Notes: generated from the sequence alone by a model not told the origin. A DNA stretch of 64,000 bases from Holophaga foetida DSM 6591 (GCF_000242615.2 NZ_KI912268.1:2510439-2574438), one strand, 5' to 3'; positions 16,958 through 25,180 are shown, counted from the stretch's first letter. Numbers and translations: made by a program.

Positions 16958-17380
16958 ATGACCACCGAAGCCGAGCTGAAGGAGAAACTGAGGAAGATTG
17001 AGGCCCTTTTCGCCGGGGCTGCCACCGCCGGGGAGCGGGACGCCGCCCAGGCGGCCAGGGAACGCATTCAGGTCAAGCTGCGTGGCCTGGAAGATCAGGA
17101 GCGCCCAGTCGAGATGCGCTTCACCCTTGGCGACGGGTGGAACCTCAAACTCTTCCTGGCCCTCTGCCGCCGCTATGGGCTCAAGCCCTACCGCAAGCAT
17201 GGTCAGCGTCGGACAACCGTGATGCTGAGGGTTGTCCCCACCTTCGCCAACGACGTCCTGTGGCCCGAGTTCACCCAGCTGGCAGAAGCCCTGGGAGCCT
17301 ATCTCAACGAAGCCACCGAGCGGATCATCCGGGAGGAGATCTTCAGGGATACGGAGGAACCTGAGGAAAGACAAGGGTAA
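16958..17380 (+). CDS. Conserved unknown protein with DUF2786-like N-terminus
   Basis: 140 residues. The N-terminus is a charged helix (LKEKLRKIEALFAGAATAGE then RDAAQAARERIQ) resembling the start of DUF2786-type proteins. The C-terminal part contains LFLALCRRYGLKPYRKHGQR and a TTVMLRVV strand, and ends in an acidic helix. I recall similar proteins in many proteobacteria, often in accessory regions; no function is known to me. It is the second gene of the tRNA-His mini-island, 228 nt after fic, and is probably transcribed separately. Composition matches the chromosome. Confidence 0.75.
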   Translation: MTTEAELKEKLRKIEALFAGAATAGERDAAQAARERIQVKLRGLEDQERPVEMRFTLGDGWNLKLFLALCRRYGLKPYRKHGQRRTTVMLRVVPTFANDVLWPEFTQLAEALGAYLNEATERIIREEIFRDTEEPEERQG

Positions 17381-17575
17381 CGGGAACGCTTAACCTCATG
17401 GTTTACCAGGTTGGGCCTGATCCAGGCCACTCGATGGTTCGCTTCTCCGTCTATAGATATACATTGAGTAACAATATTTGTATCTTTTGGTGTTTTATAG
17501 CCAGTTGTGGTGTGGCCTCCAAAGGCTACCCTGCGGCCCCCGCCAGCACTTATTCTTCGGGCTTCGAGGCCTTTC
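17381..17575. other. AT-rich non-coding tail of the mini-island
   Basis: About 195 bases with no convincing gene; open frames here are short and lack ribosome sites. The middle (17450-17510) is strongly AT-rich compared with the chromosome and may hold a promoter or the recombination-proximal end of the island. The right att-like repeat starts at 17576. Confidence 0.5.
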
Positions 17576-17631
17576 TTGTGATTCCAGGTGTCGAGGGTTC
17601 GAGTCCCTTCAGCCGCCCCAGATCGAGGCCC
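17576..17631 (+). repeat. Right att-like repeat: copy of the tRNA-His 3' half
   Basis: Exact 56-bp copy of 15224-15279. It has the anticodon loop, T arm and CCA end of tRNA-His but not the 5' half, so it is not a tRNA gene. Its last bases are the first arm of the tRNA terminator, after which the sequence changes to a Fic gene fragment. Confidence 0.88.
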
Positions 17632-17633
17632 CG

Positions 17634-17699
17634 CAACGGAACCGTCTTTTCGCGTATAGCCAAGTACTGGAGATCCTGTCGGAAGGGACAGAAGTCTGA
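17634..17699 (+). pseudogene. C-terminal fragment of a second Fic gene
   Basis: Twenty-two codons ending at TGA 17697-17699 encode QRNRLFAYSQVLEILSEGTE plus V. This matches the C-terminus of the intact Fic protein except for one Gln-to-Glu change, and the DNA is also similar. The rest of the gene is missing; the fragment is joined directly to the right tRNA-derived repeat. Confidence 0.8.
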
Positions 17700-17747
17700 C
17701 CCTGGCCGCGATAATGATTGCAGTGCCTCGGAACAAGGGGCAGCCTT

Positions 17748-20700
17748 TCACAGCTCTCCATGCAGGATGAAGACGCCCCAGTAGTAGGGGTTCGGGTATT
17801 TCTTTCGCATGGCGATCTGGGCGGCCTTCAGGGATTCGGAGTAGCCCTTCCCCGCTTTCAGACCGGAATAGATGAGGGTCGCAAACTCCACCGTGGGCTC
17901 CGAGGCGACTTCCCAAAGGCTCACGACCACGCGCCTGGCCCCTGCCGCCTGGAAGGCGCGGGCGAAGTTGGCCACCCCCTCTCCTTCAACATTCCTGCCC
18001 AGCCCGGTCACGCAGGCGGAAAGCACGACCATATCTGCATTCAGCTTCAGGTCGAGCACCTCGCTCAGCGTGAAGAAGCCATCGTTCTCCCGGGTCTTGC
18101 CGTACTGGCTGAGGAGAAGGAAGGGCTCGTTGATGTCCTGGATCATGCCCGCCAGGGCGGCGTGGGTGGCCCAGTGGAGGATGCGGTACTCGCCGAGGGG
18201 GGCCTTCCTGAGCTCTGCCTCCGAAGCTCCCCGCCCCAGAAGGATGTCCGGAGCCTGCACGGGAACATTCATGAGAGCGGCGATGGACCGGACTTCCACC
18301 TCGGTTTCAGGAAGTTGGGGGAATTCGATCTGAGGGGTGGAGCCCGCCGAGGAGGGAACCACCATGGAGGCCCCCCCCGGAACGGGTCCCACGGCAATGC
18401 CACGGAAGCCCCCCGCGGAGGCGTTGGTGGAGAAATCCGGATTCCCCAGGGCGAAAAGGGGCCTTGGGGCCCTGCCTGCGGGCAGCGTCCGCTTCAGGGA
18501 CAGGAGGGATGCAGACTGGTAATAGGAGAAGGTCCGGCTCTCACCCACGTACCCGCTGTCCTCGGGATTCGTCCCCCTGCGGGTGACAAGAATCTCGTAT
18601 GGAAGCGTGCCAAGGATGCCATCGGGAACGATCACGATCCGGTCCTCTGGGCGGGCGAGCGCAAGCCCGTCCGCCAGGAGCAGGCGGAAAAGCTCCTGCC
18701 CACGCTGCGAGGAGAAATCGGTGGGTTTCCGGTTGGCCAGCGGTGCAAGAAAGGTTCTCACCTTCTCTTCCAAATCACCCCGAGACACAGGCACACAGAA
18801 GACCCGCTCGACGCCGCCCCGTCGAATTGCGAAGAGGTGCGATGATCTCTCCCCCAGGGAATAGGCGAGCAGCAACTCGTTCGCAGCCAGGGGCAGCTCC
18901 GCTGCGGGAACCGGCCGCGGATAGTTGATGGCAGCGTAGACCGGCTGATCCCTGCGCAGGCGCGCCACGAAAGCATCCAGCTCCCGGGCCAGGTCCGCGC
19001 GCTGTTCGCTGTTGCGGGCATAGGCGGAACTTCCCTCCTTTGCGCTCCTGTCCCGTCCGACCTCCAGCGCCGCCATGCGGCTGCGAAGGCGCTCCTCCTC
19101 GCGCTTAAGACCCGAAGGCAGGATGGAGCCCATGGCCGCCGTGCGCCCCTTTTCGGCAAGGTTCTCGATCAGGGAGCGGGCCTTGGTGGATTCCGAGAAG
19201 AAGAAGGCGGCCGCTGCCAAGGAGTCCCCGTAGGGGCGGAAGGCGGGATCCATGGCCTCACCCTTCAGCGCCCGTTCCGCCAGCACCGACGAGAGGGCGC
19301 GATAGGTTCGGAAGCGACCTCCGGCGGCCCCTGCGGAAAGGAAGCCGTTCCGATCGACCGTGGCAGAACGGATCTCCTCCAGGATGGTATAGGCCTTGAG
19401 CAAGTTTTCGGAGGCCGGGGCGAGTTGTCCAAGGCCAGCCTGTGCCCGGCCCAGCTGCATATGGTACTCCGCCACAGCGGGCTCGCTCGCAAAGGCGCCT
19501 GCAGGCTCCGACTCCAGGAGATCCAAAGCCTGCCGGGGCCTTCCCGTGAGGAGATAGAGTTCCGCTAGGCCTGGGTTGCGCAGTTTCACCCCCCGCATCC
19601 TCCCCTGGAGAGCCTTCCGTTCCAGGAAGCACGCTTCCGCCTTGGCGAAATCGCCGCTGAAGAGGTAGGCAACTCCGATATTGCTGAGCGCCCGGGCCAC
19701 TGAAACGGGATTGCCGAGCTGGCGCTCAGCATCCAGGGCCTGCTGGAGCCAGGGAATGGCCTCATCGAAGCGCTTCATGGCGTGGTACACCATGGCGATG
19801 TTGTTGAGGTTCACGGCGATCTCAGCACGGTAACCCAGCTCGCGGTTCAGCGAGAGTGCCGCCTGGTACTGCGCAATCGCCTGGTCATGCCTCCCCATGG
19901 CATCGTGAACCTGCCCCAGGTTGTTGAACGCGATGGCGATGACGGATTTCTTCTGGAGTTGCTGGCACAAGGCAAGGGCTTGTTCGTCGCAACCCCGAGC
20001 CTTCTCGTACTGCCCCTGGCCAAACTGAAGCACGCCCTGATTGAGAAGGGCATTGGCGCACACCAGCTGGTCTCCCAGTTGCCGTCCGAGCCGAAGGGCT
20101 TCTTCAAAGCTCGTCATGGCCGAACCGATGCGGTGCTGGTCCAGATCGTTCAAGCCCTTCCTGTTCAGTACCGCGGCTAACTCCTTGAGGCGGTTCTGGC
20201 TGCGCAGGCCCGAGAGGGCTTCCTCGTAATGAGCGCCAGCTTTCGGATAGTCCCCAGAACGATTGCTGGCATCCCCCAGGTGGGCCAGCACCGTGGCAAT
20301 GCCCGTCTCATTGCGCAGCGAACGGTTGATGGAGAGCGATTCCTCCAGGTCACGGATGGCTTCCGGGTAGCGCCCCAGGGCGGTCTTGACCGCTCCAAGG
20401 TGGGAGAGGGTCAGCGCCACTTCCCCTCGCTGCCCCAGCTTGCGGTAGATGCCAAGGCACTCCTCAAACAGGGGCAGGGCCTGGGCGTGTTCATCGAAGG
20501 TCATGTAGAGCACGGATCCCAGGCTGATCAGATCGATGGCGATGTCCGGTTCACTTCGACGCCTTCGGTTGATCCTGAGGGATGCCTCGTAGCATCGGCG
20601 CGCCTTGAGATCATCGCCGAGCCCCTCGTATGCCCGGGCCATTCCGTTGTAGTTGGAGGACTGGCAATCCAGTTCGTCCGCCTTGCACAAGGCCATTGAG

Positions 20701-20876
20701 CGCTCGTAGAGGCGTAGAGCTTCGGCATAGCGTTTCGACTCCATGGCCTTTTCCGCGTTCTCCCAGAGCGTTTCCGCCGGGTCCCTCCCGGTTCGGGCAT
20801 TCCCGGGAACGGAAGCTCCCAGCAGAAAGACAGACAATAGGCCTAGAAGAGTCCTTCGAATGGTCTGTACACGCAT
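17748..20876 (-). CDS. TPR-CHAT protein (caspase-like peptidase domain), exported
   Basis: 1042 residues from ATG 20876 (GAGGTG upstream); the longer frame to 21011 adds an unlikely leader. A signal peptide (TLLGLLSVFLLGASVPGNA) is followed by roughly a dozen TPR units up to about residue 560 (AEALRLYERSMALCKADE, YEEALSGLRSQNRLKELA and others). The C-terminal ~330 residues are a CHAT domain with catalytic His in HWATHA (about 905) and Cys in VLSACVTG (about 955). CHAT domains are caspase/separase-type proteases; in bacteria TPR-CHAT proteins act in defence or signalling. No gasdermin, gRAMP or other known partner is adjacent. The signal peptide suggests an envelope or extracellular role. Confidence 0.92.
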   Translation of the reverse strand: MRVQTIRRTLLGLLSVFLLGASVPGNARTGRDPAETLWENAEKAMESKRYAEALRLYERSMALCKADELDCQSSNYNGMARAYEGLGDDLKARRCYEASLRINRRRRSEPDIAIDLISLGSVLYMTFDEHAQALPLFEECLGIYRKLGQRGEVALTLSHLGAVKTALGRYPEAIRDLEESLSINRSLRNETGIATVLAHLGDASNRSGDYPKAGAHYEEALSGLRSQNRLKELAAVLNRKGLNDLDQHRIGSAMTSFEEALRLGRQLGDQLVCANALLNQGVLQFGQGQYEKARGCDEQALALCQQLQKKSVIAIAFNNLGQVHDAMGRHDQAIAQYQAALSLNRELGYRAEIAVNLNNIAMVYHAMKRFDEAIPWLQQALDAERQLGNPVSVARALSNIGVAYLFSGDFAKAEACFLERKALQGRMRGVKLRNPGLAELYLLTGRPRQALDLLESEPAGAFASEPAVAEYHMQLGRAQAGLGQLAPASENLLKAYTILEEIRSATVDRNGFLSAGAAGGRFRTYRALSSVLAERALKGEAMDPAFRPYGDSLAAAAFFFSESTKARSLIENLAEKGRTAAMGSILPSGLKREEERLRSRMAALEVGRDRSAKEGSSAYARNSEQRADLARELDAFVARLRRDQPVYAAINYPRPVPAAELPLAANELLLAYSLGERSSHLFAIRRGGVERVFCVPVSRGDLEEKVRTFLAPLANRKPTDFSSQRGQELFRLLLADGLALARPEDRIVIVPDGILGTLPYEILVTRRGTNPEDSGYVGESRTFSYYQSASLLSLKRTLPAGRAPRPLFALGNPDFSTNASAGGFRGIAVGPVPGGASMVVPSSAGSTPQIEFPQLPETEVEVRSIAALMNVPVQAPDILLGRGASEAELRKAPLGEYRILHWATHAALAGMIQDINEPFLLLSQYGKTRENDGFFTLSEVLDLKLNADMVVLSACVTGLGRNVEGEGVANFARAFQAAGARRVVVSLWEVASEPTVEFATLIYSGLKAGKGYSESLKAAQIAMRKKYPNPYYWGVFILHGEL

Positions 20877-21034
20877 GGGTGCACCTCGGATGAACGGGTC
20901 GATTCGATTTGACAGCCAAGGGCCACCGGGCGAAAGGAGAAGTTCTCTGGATCTTCCGGGAAACGAAGCCCCAGGGTGCAATGCGCAACACATTGACAGC
21001 ACCCGACTCACTCTGAGCTATCCTTCCAACAGGA

Positions 21035-21406
21035 ATGGAAGATCCCGTGCCCAAGATCCTCGTCATCGATGACAGCCGCTTCATGAGAAGAATCCTCCGC
21101 CAGTACCTGGAGGAGGCCGGTTTCGAGGTGGAGGACTGGCTGCCCCTTTCCCCCATGGAGATCCCGGATCGTATCACCGCCAGCACACCGGATCTGGTGC
21201 TGAGCGACTACCAGATGCCCGGCATGAATGGGCTTTCCGTGGCCAAGATGGTGTCCAAGGCGAATCCCAAAATTCCGGTATTGATCCTCACAGCCCTGCG
21301 GGATCCTGAACTCGAAAGAAACTTCCTGAAGTTTGGCGTCAAGCGGATCCTCAACAAACCCATCACAGCAGAAGCCCTCGTTGAGGCCATGAAAGAATTC
21401 CTCTAG
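21035..21406 (+). CDS. Single-domain response regulator (CheY-like)
   Basis: 123 residues, a lone receiver. The acidic pocket is VIDDSR near the start, the phospho-acceptor Asp is in LVLSDYQMPGMNG, the conserved Thr is in LILTALRD and the Lys in LNKPIT. There is no output domain, so it would act through a partner kinase or motility/regulatory target. It is divergent from the TPR-CHAT gene, with both starts inside a 158-bp gap, which hints at shared control but does not prove a common role. ATG 21035 or GTG 21047 may be the start. Confidence 0.9.
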   Translation: MEDPVPKILVIDDSRFMRRILRQYLEEAGFEVEDWLPLSPMEIPDRITASTPDLVLSDYQMPGMNGLSVAKMVSKANPKIPVLILTALRDPELERNFLKFGVKRILNKPITAEALVEAMKEFL

Positions 21407-21459
21407 CCTCGCAAGGCCAAGGAAGGGGGCTTCGCTATATCCTAGGGTTTTGGAATCCC

Positions 21460-22308
21460 ATGGCGACCCCCGGCATTGTGAATGATCTGACCCTCCTCCG
21501 CATCTCCGCGCAGGGGGCCATGTTGGACGGTGGCGAACTGGGTGAGATTCCTCTGCCCTCCGGGCAAGTCCCAGCAGGTACCGAGCCTGGCCAGCTCTTG
21601 AAGGTATTCGTCTATCACGACGCGGCGGACTGCCTGGTCGCCACCACGCGACTCCCGAAGGCCCAGGTGGGCGAGGTGGCCTACTTGAAGATCGTAGCGG
21701 TGAAGGACGCAGGAGCCTTCCTTGACTGGGGCCTGCCCAAGGATCTGCTGCTGTCCTGGCGCGAGGTCCGACGGGACCAGAAGCACCTGATCGTGGAAGG
21801 GAAGAAGATCCTGGTCATGCTTATCCAGGATCAGGATGGGCGGGAGGCCGCCTCGGCCCGACTGAACGATTTCCTGACCGACGAGGCCGACGGCTTCTGG
21901 CCCGGTGAGAAGGTCAGCCTCCTGGTGTCCGACCCCACGGATCTGGGCATGCGGGTGGTCGTCAACCATCGCCACTGGGGCCTGATCCACAGCAACGAGA
22001 TCTTCGGAACCCTGCGCCGGGGGGATGCCCGCGAGGGCTACATCAAGGCCCTCCGCCCGGACCACAAGCTGAACATCTCCCTGATGCCCCCGGGTCACGC
22101 GAAGGCTGATCCCATCGCCCAGGAGATCCTCAAGGCCCTGGAGCGCCGCGGAGGCTTTCTGGCGGTGACCGACAAGAGCGACCCCAAGGCGATCTACGAT
22201 CTCTTCGGGGTCAGCAAGAAGGCCTTCAAGCTGGCCCTGGGATCCCTGTACAAAAACAGGCAGATAACGATTGAGAATGAAGGGATCCGCTTGTCGAGAA
22301 AAGGCTGA
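21460..22308 (+). CDS. S1-domain RNA-binding protein of the CvfB family
   Basis: 282 residues. The region around 70-140 (VGEVAYLKIVAVKDAGAFLD then WGLPKDLLL) is an S1-like OB fold, and another lies around 150-215 (GEKVSLLVSDPTDLGMRVVV). The C-terminal winged-helix-like segment (YDLFGVSKKAFKLALGSLYK) with the ending IRLSRKG is typical of CvfB/YitL. The Staphylococcus homologue is a virulence regulator; the molecular role is RNA binding. It stands 53 nt after the receiver gene. Confidence 0.88.
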   Translation: MATPGIVNDLTLLRISAQGAMLDGGELGEIPLPSGQVPAGTEPGQLLKVFVYHDAADCLVATTRLPKAQVGEVAYLKIVAVKDAGAFLDWGLPKDLLLSWREVRRDQKHLIVEGKKILVMLIQDQDGREAASARLNDFLTDEADGFWPGEKVSLLVSDPTDLGMRVVVNHRHWGLIHSNEIFGTLRRGDAREGYIKALRPDHKLNISLMPPGHAKADPIAQEILKALERRGGFLAVTDKSDPKAIYDLFGVSKKAFKLALGSLYKNRQITIENEGIRLSRKG

Positions 22309-22340
22309 AGAATGCCTCTCCGAGGGAGTACGATGGAAGC

Positions 22341-22532
22341 ATGTCGAACCCCAAATCCCCCCTTGTCCCCAACCTTCTGAAAACCTTGAGCGAGCACAAG
22401 CCTGGCGAAGCCGAGAACCGCCAGCCTGGAGCCCGCATGGAGACCAAGGCGCCCATGCCCAAGGTGAAGGCCAGCACCAAGCCTGTCCGGAGCACCCTGA
22501 GCCACGCCCGCTCCACCAACCGCGGGAAGTGA
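22341..22532 (+). CDS. Small basic, probably unstructured protein
   Basis: 63 residues rich in Lys, Pro, Ser and Arg, with no hydrophobic core; it begins MSNPKSPLVPNLLKTLSEHK. It starts 32 nt after the S1-domain gene, has a weak GGAAG before ATG 22341, and is followed at once by a strong terminator, which supports it being the last gene of that unit. No family is recognised. Confidence 0.45.
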   Translation: MSNPKSPLVPNLLKTLSEHKPGEAENRQPGARMETKAPMPKVKASTKPVRSTLSHARSTNRGK

Positions 22533-22561
22533 GCCAGCGGAAACACCTGATGCCCTGAGTG

Positions 22562-22593
22562 TTCACGGCCCTGGCCCCCGCCAGGGCCGTGAA
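22562..22593 (+). terminator. Strong hairpin terminator
   Basis: A perfect 14-bp stem (TTCACGGCCCTGGC and its complement) with a 4-nt loop, 30 nt after the small basic gene. It is followed by TCGTTCG rather than a full T-run. It separates the S1-domain unit from the flavoprotein operon. Confidence 0.7.
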
Positions 22594-22600
22594 TCGTTCG

Positions 22601-22691
22601 GCCCGGTTAAAGCAGTACCACCATAAACTCGCCGCAGCCGGACTCCGTGCCATTTCAAGCCCGGTTAAATGGTGATTCGGGATTTTAATCC
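22601..22691 (+). promoter_or_regulatory. Control region of the flavoprotein operon: direct repeat and small palindrome
   Basis: GCCCGGTTAAA occurs at 22601-22611 and again at 22659-22669, and GGATT-TT-AATCC forms an inverted repeat at 22680-22691. All lie in a relatively AT-rich leader between the terminator and GTG 22775. They are candidate regulator sites; none matches an FNR box. Confidence 0.35.
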
Positions 22692-22774
22692 TGATATTTC
22701 ATTGCCTGTTCTTCCCCTTTGGAAGATGCTGGGGGTCCAAACCCAATCAGTCTCTTGATTCATGGAGGTATACC

Positions 22775-24343
22775 GTGAGTGAGAAGAAGACCGGCCTGAC
22801 CCGCAGAGGATTCCTGGGGACCAGCGGCGCAGCAATCCTCGGCGGCGCAGTCCTGTCCCAAGGCGTGCTGAACGCCGCCCCTGGGAAGGCCACCGACCAG
22901 GATGCCTTGCCGCGCAAGTGGGACGAAACCTTTGACGTGGTGGTGGTAGGCAGCGGATTCGCCGCCCTGGCTGCCGCCATCGAAGCCAAGAAGGCCGGAT
23001 CCTCCGTGGCCGTCCTGGAAAAGATGAAAACCGCCGGTGGCAATTCCATTATCAACGGCGGAATCTTCGCCGTGGCCGGTTCTCCCCTTCAGGCCAAGAT
23101 GGGCATCAAAGACTCCCCCGAGCTCATGGCCCAGGACATGATCAAGGCGGGCCTGGGACTCAACCACCCTGACCTCGTGAAGCTGATCTGCGAAAAGTCG
23201 GTGGAAGCCTTCGACTGGACCGTGAACGAGCTGGGCATGAAGTTCCAGGAGGGTGAGATGGTGCAGGAGGGCGGGCACACCGTCCAGCGCAGCATCAAGC
23301 TGCCCAATTCCAGCGGGGCGGGTCTTGTGCTCCCGGAGTTGGCGAAGCTCAAGAGCCTGGGCGTCGAGCCCCGCACCCAGACTCTCGTCACCAAGATCTA
23401 TCGGGACAAGGATGGCCGCGTGAAGGGCGTCCAGGTCCGCGAAGGCTACGCCTTCCCCAAGGCCGACAGCGGCAAGGTCAAGAACATCAAGGCCCGCAGG
23501 GCCGTGGTGCTGGCCCACGGCGGATTCAGCCAGGACGTGGCCTATCGCATGATCCAGGATCCCAAGCTGACCGCCAAGTTCGAATCCACCAACCAGCCCG
23601 GCGCCACCTCCGAGATGTGGCGCGAGGCCTCACGGATCGGGTGCAACCTGATCCAGGGCGACTGGATCCAGGTGGGCCCCTGGGCGAGCCCAGACGAGAA
23701 AGGCTTCGGTCTGGCCCCCCACTTCGCCCAGGAGGCCGCTGCCATGTATGGCCTCTGGCTCAACGCCAAGACAGGCAAGCGCTTCGTCGATGAGCTGGCC
23801 AACCGGAAGGTCCGTGCGGACGCCATCATGATGCTCATGAACAAGGGCGAGAATTGCATCGCCTTTGCCGATTCCTACGGTGTATCCCGCCTGACCAAGG
23901 GCATCATGGACAAGCTCATCCAGCGTGGCGTGGTCAAGAAATATGACACCCTGGAAGACGTCGCCTCCGCCTATAGCATGCCCCTGGATGCATTCAAGGA
24001 GACCATCGCCAAGTACAACAAGAACATCCGTGAGGGTGTTCGGGATGACGTCAAGAACAGCGTGACCCTCCCCAAGGAGGTCAAGCCCGTCGAGACCGCC
24101 CCCTATTACGTATCCCGCCTGCTTCCCAAGGTCCACCATTGCATGGGCGGCATCTATACCAATACCGCTGCCCAGGCCATGGACGTCAGCACCGACAAGC
24201 CGATCCCCAGCCTCTATGCAGCTGGGGAGTCCACCGGCGGCGTCCACGGCGCTGTCCGCCTCGGCAGCTGCGCCATCACGGACTGCATCGTGATGGGCCG
24301 GGTTGCCGGTCAGAACGCCGCAAAGGAGAAGCCCTGGGGCTGA
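22775..24343 (+). CDS. Tat-exported FAD-dependent reductase (fumarate reductase/flavocytochrome c type)
   Basis: 522 residues from GTG 22775 with GGAGGT upstream. A twin-arginine signal (LTRRGFLGTSGAAILGGAVL) is followed by the FAD-binding start VVVVGSGFAALAAAIEAKKA. The C-terminal FAD motif (YAAGESTGGVHGAVRLGS) and the domain layout match periplasmic flavocytochrome c fumarate reductases and relatives (urocanate, methacrylate reductases). The haem domain is not fused; it is the next gene. The substrate cannot be set from sequence: ...GGIYTNTAAQAM is shared by the whole group. It probably serves anaerobic respiration in the periplasm. Confidence 0.9.
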   Translation: MSEKKTGLTRRGFLGTSGAAILGGAVLSQGVLNAAPGKATDQDALPRKWDETFDVVVVGSGFAALAAAIEAKKAGSSVAVLEKMKTAGGNSIINGGIFAVAGSPLQAKMGIKDSPELMAQDMIKAGLGLNHPDLVKLICEKSVEAFDWTVNELGMKFQEGEMVQEGGHTVQRSIKLPNSSGAGLVLPELAKLKSLGVEPRTQTLVTKIYRDKDGRVKGVQVREGYAFPKADSGKVKNIKARRAVVLAHGGFSQDVAYRMIQDPKLTAKFESTNQPGATSEMWREASRIGCNLIQGDWIQVGPWASPDEKGFGLAPHFAQEAAAMYGLWLNAKTGKRFVDELANRKVRADAIMMLMNKGENCIAFADSYGVSRLTKGIMDKLIQRGVVKKYDTLEDVASAYSMPLDAFKETIAKYNKNIREGVRDDVKNSVTLPKEVKPVETAPYYVSRLLPKVHHCMGGIYTNTAAQAMDVSTDKPIPSLYAAGESTGGVHGAVRLGSCAITDCIVMGRVAGQNAAKEKPWG

Positions 24344-24432
24344 TGCCTCCACGTGACACAGATCGGGAGGGTCCCCAGGGCCACCCTCCCGGTCCCTCCC
24401 CAGGGTGAAGCCAGATCACGAAGGGTCATCTG

Positions 24433-24933
24433 ATGAAGTTCCCAAGCATCGCCAACAAGCTCGTATCCCTGGCCTGCGCACTGATGGTCGGCGCCTGTCT
24501 GTTGGCCGCGCCCAAGCGACTGGCCACTGCCAAGCCGGGCCAGTGCAAAGCCTGCCACAGCGACAAGCCAGTCCTTCCCAAGGACCATACGGATACCAAG
24601 GGCCTGAGCCTAGCCGACTGCCAGGGCTGTCACGAGAAGGGGTCCAAGACCTCCCTGGTGGGTAAGCTGCCCCTCATGCACGCCCACCAGATGAAGGGAG
24701 TCACCTGCACCCAGTGTCACGGTAAGGGCAAGCCAGAGGCCGTCGACAAAGCCAAGTGCGTCTCCTGCCACGAACAGAAAGCCCTGACGGAAAAGACCTC
24801 CAAACTGAAGCCCCAGAACCCTCACGAAAGCCCCCACGGCTACCAGGAGGACTGCAACCTCTGCCACCATCAACACACGAAGAGCGAAAACTTCTGCGCG
24901 ACCTGCCACGCCTTCGACTTCTCAACACCATGA
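24433..24933 (+). CDS. Periplasmic hexahaem cytochrome c, partner of the flavoprotein
   Basis: 166 residues with a signal peptide (LVSLACALMVGACLLAA). Six CXXCH haem sites are present: CKACH, CQGCH, CTQCH, CVSCH, CNLCH and CATCH. The spacing of the first four resembles the tetrahaem domain of flavocytochrome c3; two more follow. It should pass electrons from a quinol-oxidising membrane cytochrome to the flavoprotein encoded 89 nt upstream. Shewanella Fcc3 has both on one chain; the methacrylate reductase system has them on two chains, as here. Confidence 0.92.
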   Translation: MKFPSIANKLVSLACALMVGACLLAAPKRLATAKPGQCKACHSDKPVLPKDHTDTKGLSLADCQGCHEKGSKTSLVGKLPLMHAHQMKGVTCTQCHGKGKPEAVDKAKCVSCHEQKALTEKTSKLKPQNPHESPHGYQEDCNLCHHQHTKSENFCATCHAFDFSTP

Positions 24934-24956
24934 ACCAACAATAAAGGAGGTGCCCC

Positions 24957-25115
24957 ATGGGGAACCTTGGCATGACTGAATTGCTCCTGATCGGCGCTGC
25001 TCTGCTCCTGTTCTTCGGCCCGTCGAAGCTCCCCGAACTCGGGAAGTCCCTGGGCAAGGGCATCCAGGAGTTCAAGAAGGCCAGCAAGGAGTTGACAAGC
25101 GCCGTCAAGGAATAA
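24957..25115 (+). CDS. tatA: Small TatA/TatE-type translocase component
   Basis: 52 residues from ATG 24957, with AAAGGAGG 7 nt upstream. The sequence has one N-terminal helix ([20 protein letters not shown]) and the amphipathic helix [20 protein letters not shown], the exact TatA plan, shortened at the C-terminus. TatA oligomers form the passage for folded proteins in the Tat pathway. It is 23 nt after the cytochrome gene and ends at a terminator, so it is the third gene of the operon and would support export of the Tat-dependent flavoprotein. No tatC or tatB is nearby. Confidence 0.93.
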   Translation: MGNLGMTELLLIGAALLLFFGPSKLPELGKSLGKGIQEFKKASKELTSAVKE

Positions 25116-25117
25116 GT

Positions 25118-25162
25118 ATCAGGGTCCGCGCCTCTTCAGCCACGGACCCTGATTTCTCTTTT
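25118..25162. terminator. Bidirectional terminator between tatA and the Hpt gene
   Basis: ATCAGGGTCCG pairs exactly with CGGACCCTGAT (11 bp, 14-nt loop) and is followed on + by TTCTCTTTT. It lies directly after the tatA stop and before the end of the converging Hpt gene. Confidence 0.85.
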
Positions 25163-25180
25163 GCCTGTTCCGGGGTGCCC

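Larger units (their letters stand above)
15224..17631. mobile_element. tRNA-His mini-island carrying a Fic gene, without integrase
   Basis: The 2352 bp from the left repeat to the start of the right repeat hold the tRNA terminator, an AT-rich leader, a Fic-family gene and one conserved unknown gene. Both ends are the same 56-bp tRNA-derived repeat. No integrase is present inside, so the unit is either a deletion remnant or moved by an integrase acting in trans. Just beyond the right repeat is a 22-codon fragment of a second, slightly different Fic gene end, indicating an earlier tandem or replaced island. Confidence 0.75.

Noticed and set aside
17576..17631. Second tRNA-His gene
   Set aside because: Only the 3' half is present; the acceptor 5' strand and D arm are missing.
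17478..17699. A 73-codon frame running through the tRNA-derived repeat into the Fic fragment
   Set aside because: It crosses a tRNA fragment and has no ribosome site; only its last 22 codons are meaningful, as a gene remnant.
24345..24356. CCACGTGA motif after the flavoprotein gene as a third parS
   Set aside because: Only the central CACGTG matches; the outer arms do not.
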